NCBI GenBank assembly: GCA_022844135.1
Contig: JALHMG010000012.1
Span: 1 to 64,000, forward strand
Reading direction: 5' to 3'
DNA length: 64,000 nucleotides
From: Lysobacterales bacterium
GTDB taxonomy: Bacteria; Pseudomonadota; Gammaproteobacteria; Xanthomonadales; SZUA-5
Part shown: piece by piece, positions 63,363 through 64,000 of the stretch
Layout: the number at the start of each line of letters is the position of its first letter
Position numbering within the stretch: the first letter of the stretch is position 1
Made by a program: the position numbers and the translations under genes
Notes under the pieces: model-generated
The model's database searches: none
Told to the model about the DNA's origin: nothing
The model's input: the letters and a program-made list of their open reading frames with translations, nothing else

Positions 63363-63686
63363 GTGGAGTACGTTTTCGCGGCGATGCTGTCCATCGGCCC
63401 AATCGCACTTGTGGTTGGGCTGGTGGTTGCGTTTTGTTCGGTGTTGTTATTGTTGCCGGGCTCGAACGGGCAGCAAATGCTGGCCAGGACTTCGGCGGTC
63501 GTAGTCGCCGCAGCTGTCGGTTATGTTGTTGGGGCAGCGGGTGGAATGTTCGGATTCTGCCTTATGTGCTCATGCGGCAACTTGTGCGGCCTGGGTGCGC
63601 TCTTTGGAACCGGACCGCTTGCCGCTGGCCTTTGTATGACGGCAAAAGGATTAGCTTTTGCCAAGCAGTTCCACAGCGGCCTCTGA
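63363..63686 (+). CDS. small Cys-rich membrane protein of unknown function
   Basis: 107 residues from a GTG start between ftsH and folP. Hydrophobic segments VFAAMLSIGPIALVVGLVVA then FCSVLLLLPGS, AVVVAAAVGYVVGAAGGMFG and LGALFGTGPLAAGLC. Four Cys are close together in FCLMCSCGNLCGLG, a possible metal or disulfide site. No family recognised. It is unusual as an insert in the otherwise standard ftsH-folP order, so it may be lineage-specific or not a gene. Confidence 0.5.
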   Translation: MEYVFAAMLSIGPIALVVGLVVAFCSVLLLLPGSNGQQMLARTSAVVVAAAVGYVVGAAGGMFGFCLMCSCGNLCGLGALFGTGPLAAGLCMTAKGLAFAKQFHSGL

Positions 63687-63723
63687 TTTCAACCGACCCA
63701 TCGGCCTTAAGGATTGCTTTCCA

Positions 63724-64000
63724 GTGTTCGAGGCGCCGCGACGCTTGTTAGATTGCAGAGGCCGGATTCTCGACCTCGAAACGCCGGCCATCGTCGGCAT
63801 CATCAACGTCACACCAGATTCCTTCAGTGATGGTGGTGAAGCGCTCAGTGTCGACGCAGCTGTAGCGCGCGGCACGGCGATGATTGAGGCTGGGGCCCAC
63901 GCGCTGGATATCGGTGGCGAGTCGACCCGGCCTGGTGCACAAGCGGTCGACGAACACGAAGAGTTGCGCCGCGTGATTCCGGTGATCGAGGCGCTGGCCG
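63724..64000 (+). CDS. folP: dihydropteroate synthase (5' part, truncated by window edge)
   Basis: GTG start at 63724. IVGIINVTPDSFSDGGEALS holds the pterin/pABA signature 1, and HALDIGGESTRPGAQAVDEH signature 2 with the phosphate loop. Joins dihydropterin pyrophosphate to p-aminobenzoate in folate synthesis; target of sulfonamides. The remaining two thirds are off the window. Gene order ftsH-folP is the conserved gammaproteobacterial one. Confidence 0.95.
   Translation, partial: MFEAPRRLLDCRGRILDLETPAIVGIINVTPDSFSDGGEALSVDAAVARGTAMIEAGAHALDIGGESTRPGAQAVDEHEELRRVIPVIEALA

Noticed and set aside
62243-63394. 383-codon minus-strand frame opposite ftsH
   Set aside because: Antisense shadow of a conserved gene.
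1-64000. tRNA, rRNA or known riboswitch
   Set aside because: No GGTTCGANTCC-type T-arm with acceptor stem, no rRNA-like block, and no recognisable riboswitch core was seen on reading; a covariance-model scan was not possible.

Overview
The window looks like a chromosome segment of a GC-rich gammaproteobacterium, most likely Lysobacterales (Xanthomonadales; Lysobacteraceae/Rhodanobacteraceae type). The reasons are the yhbY / rlmE-ftsH-folP order, the secreted proteins with a terminal ...NGFE motif, the VPEEVKGWSWGAF small membrane protein, an S8 protease with the WY-rich C-terminal module, and a RAYT with REP-like palindromes. The genus cannot be fixed from sequence alone. No rRNA, tRNA, CRISPR array or prophage was recognised.

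Layout: 0-1.3 kb holds decayed mobile/accessory DNA on the minus strand: an RHS core fragment joined to a tyrosine-recombinase fragment. 1.6-10 kb is one giant secreted repeat protein (beta-helix, then ten choice-of-anchor-D-like units, then a DUF11-like domain). 10-20 kb has a polysaccharide deacetylase, an HD phosphohydrolase, dapB, a large subtilase, a small operon ending in an M48 protease, dodecin and small secreted proteins. 19.8-20.8 kb is a palindromic repeat array beside a RAYT transposase gene. 20.8-33.6 kb is mostly housekeeping: thiolase, CASTOR/POLLUX-like channel, dsbD with a redoxin, htpG with a clear heat-shock promoter, an aminotransferase and malate dehydrogenase. 33.7-45 kb has small unknown genes, a Bcr/CflA efflux pump, a 1314-residue membrane protein, a patatin, rnr, an NTF2-like protein and a PfkB kinase.

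45.6-54.3 kb is the most notable functional unit: five tightly coupled genes encoding a double HbpS/GlcG-domain lipoprotein, an outer-membrane beta-barrel, a DUF559 nuclease, a decaheme cytochrome c fused to an LVIVD beta-propeller, and a small exported protein. It has the parts expected of a porin-cytochrome conduit moving electrons across the outer membrane, but the combination matches no system I can name. 54.7-60 kb has a methyltransferase, small secreted proteins, a Nudix/NrtR-like regulator and a secreted endonuclease I with a one-base frameshift. 60-64 kb is the conserved yhbY / rlmE-ftsH-folP block.

Scattered through the intergenic spaces are two families of CTAG-bounded hairpin elements. 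One has three members (34666-34902, 45170-45332, 54296-54549) that share conserved strands and keep their stems by compensatory base changes. The other is a mosaic of palindromes (25526-25654, 34899-34991, 54546-54654). Two copies of the second family abut copies of the first at a shared CTAG. These are the best candidates here for an undescribed nucleic-acid element.
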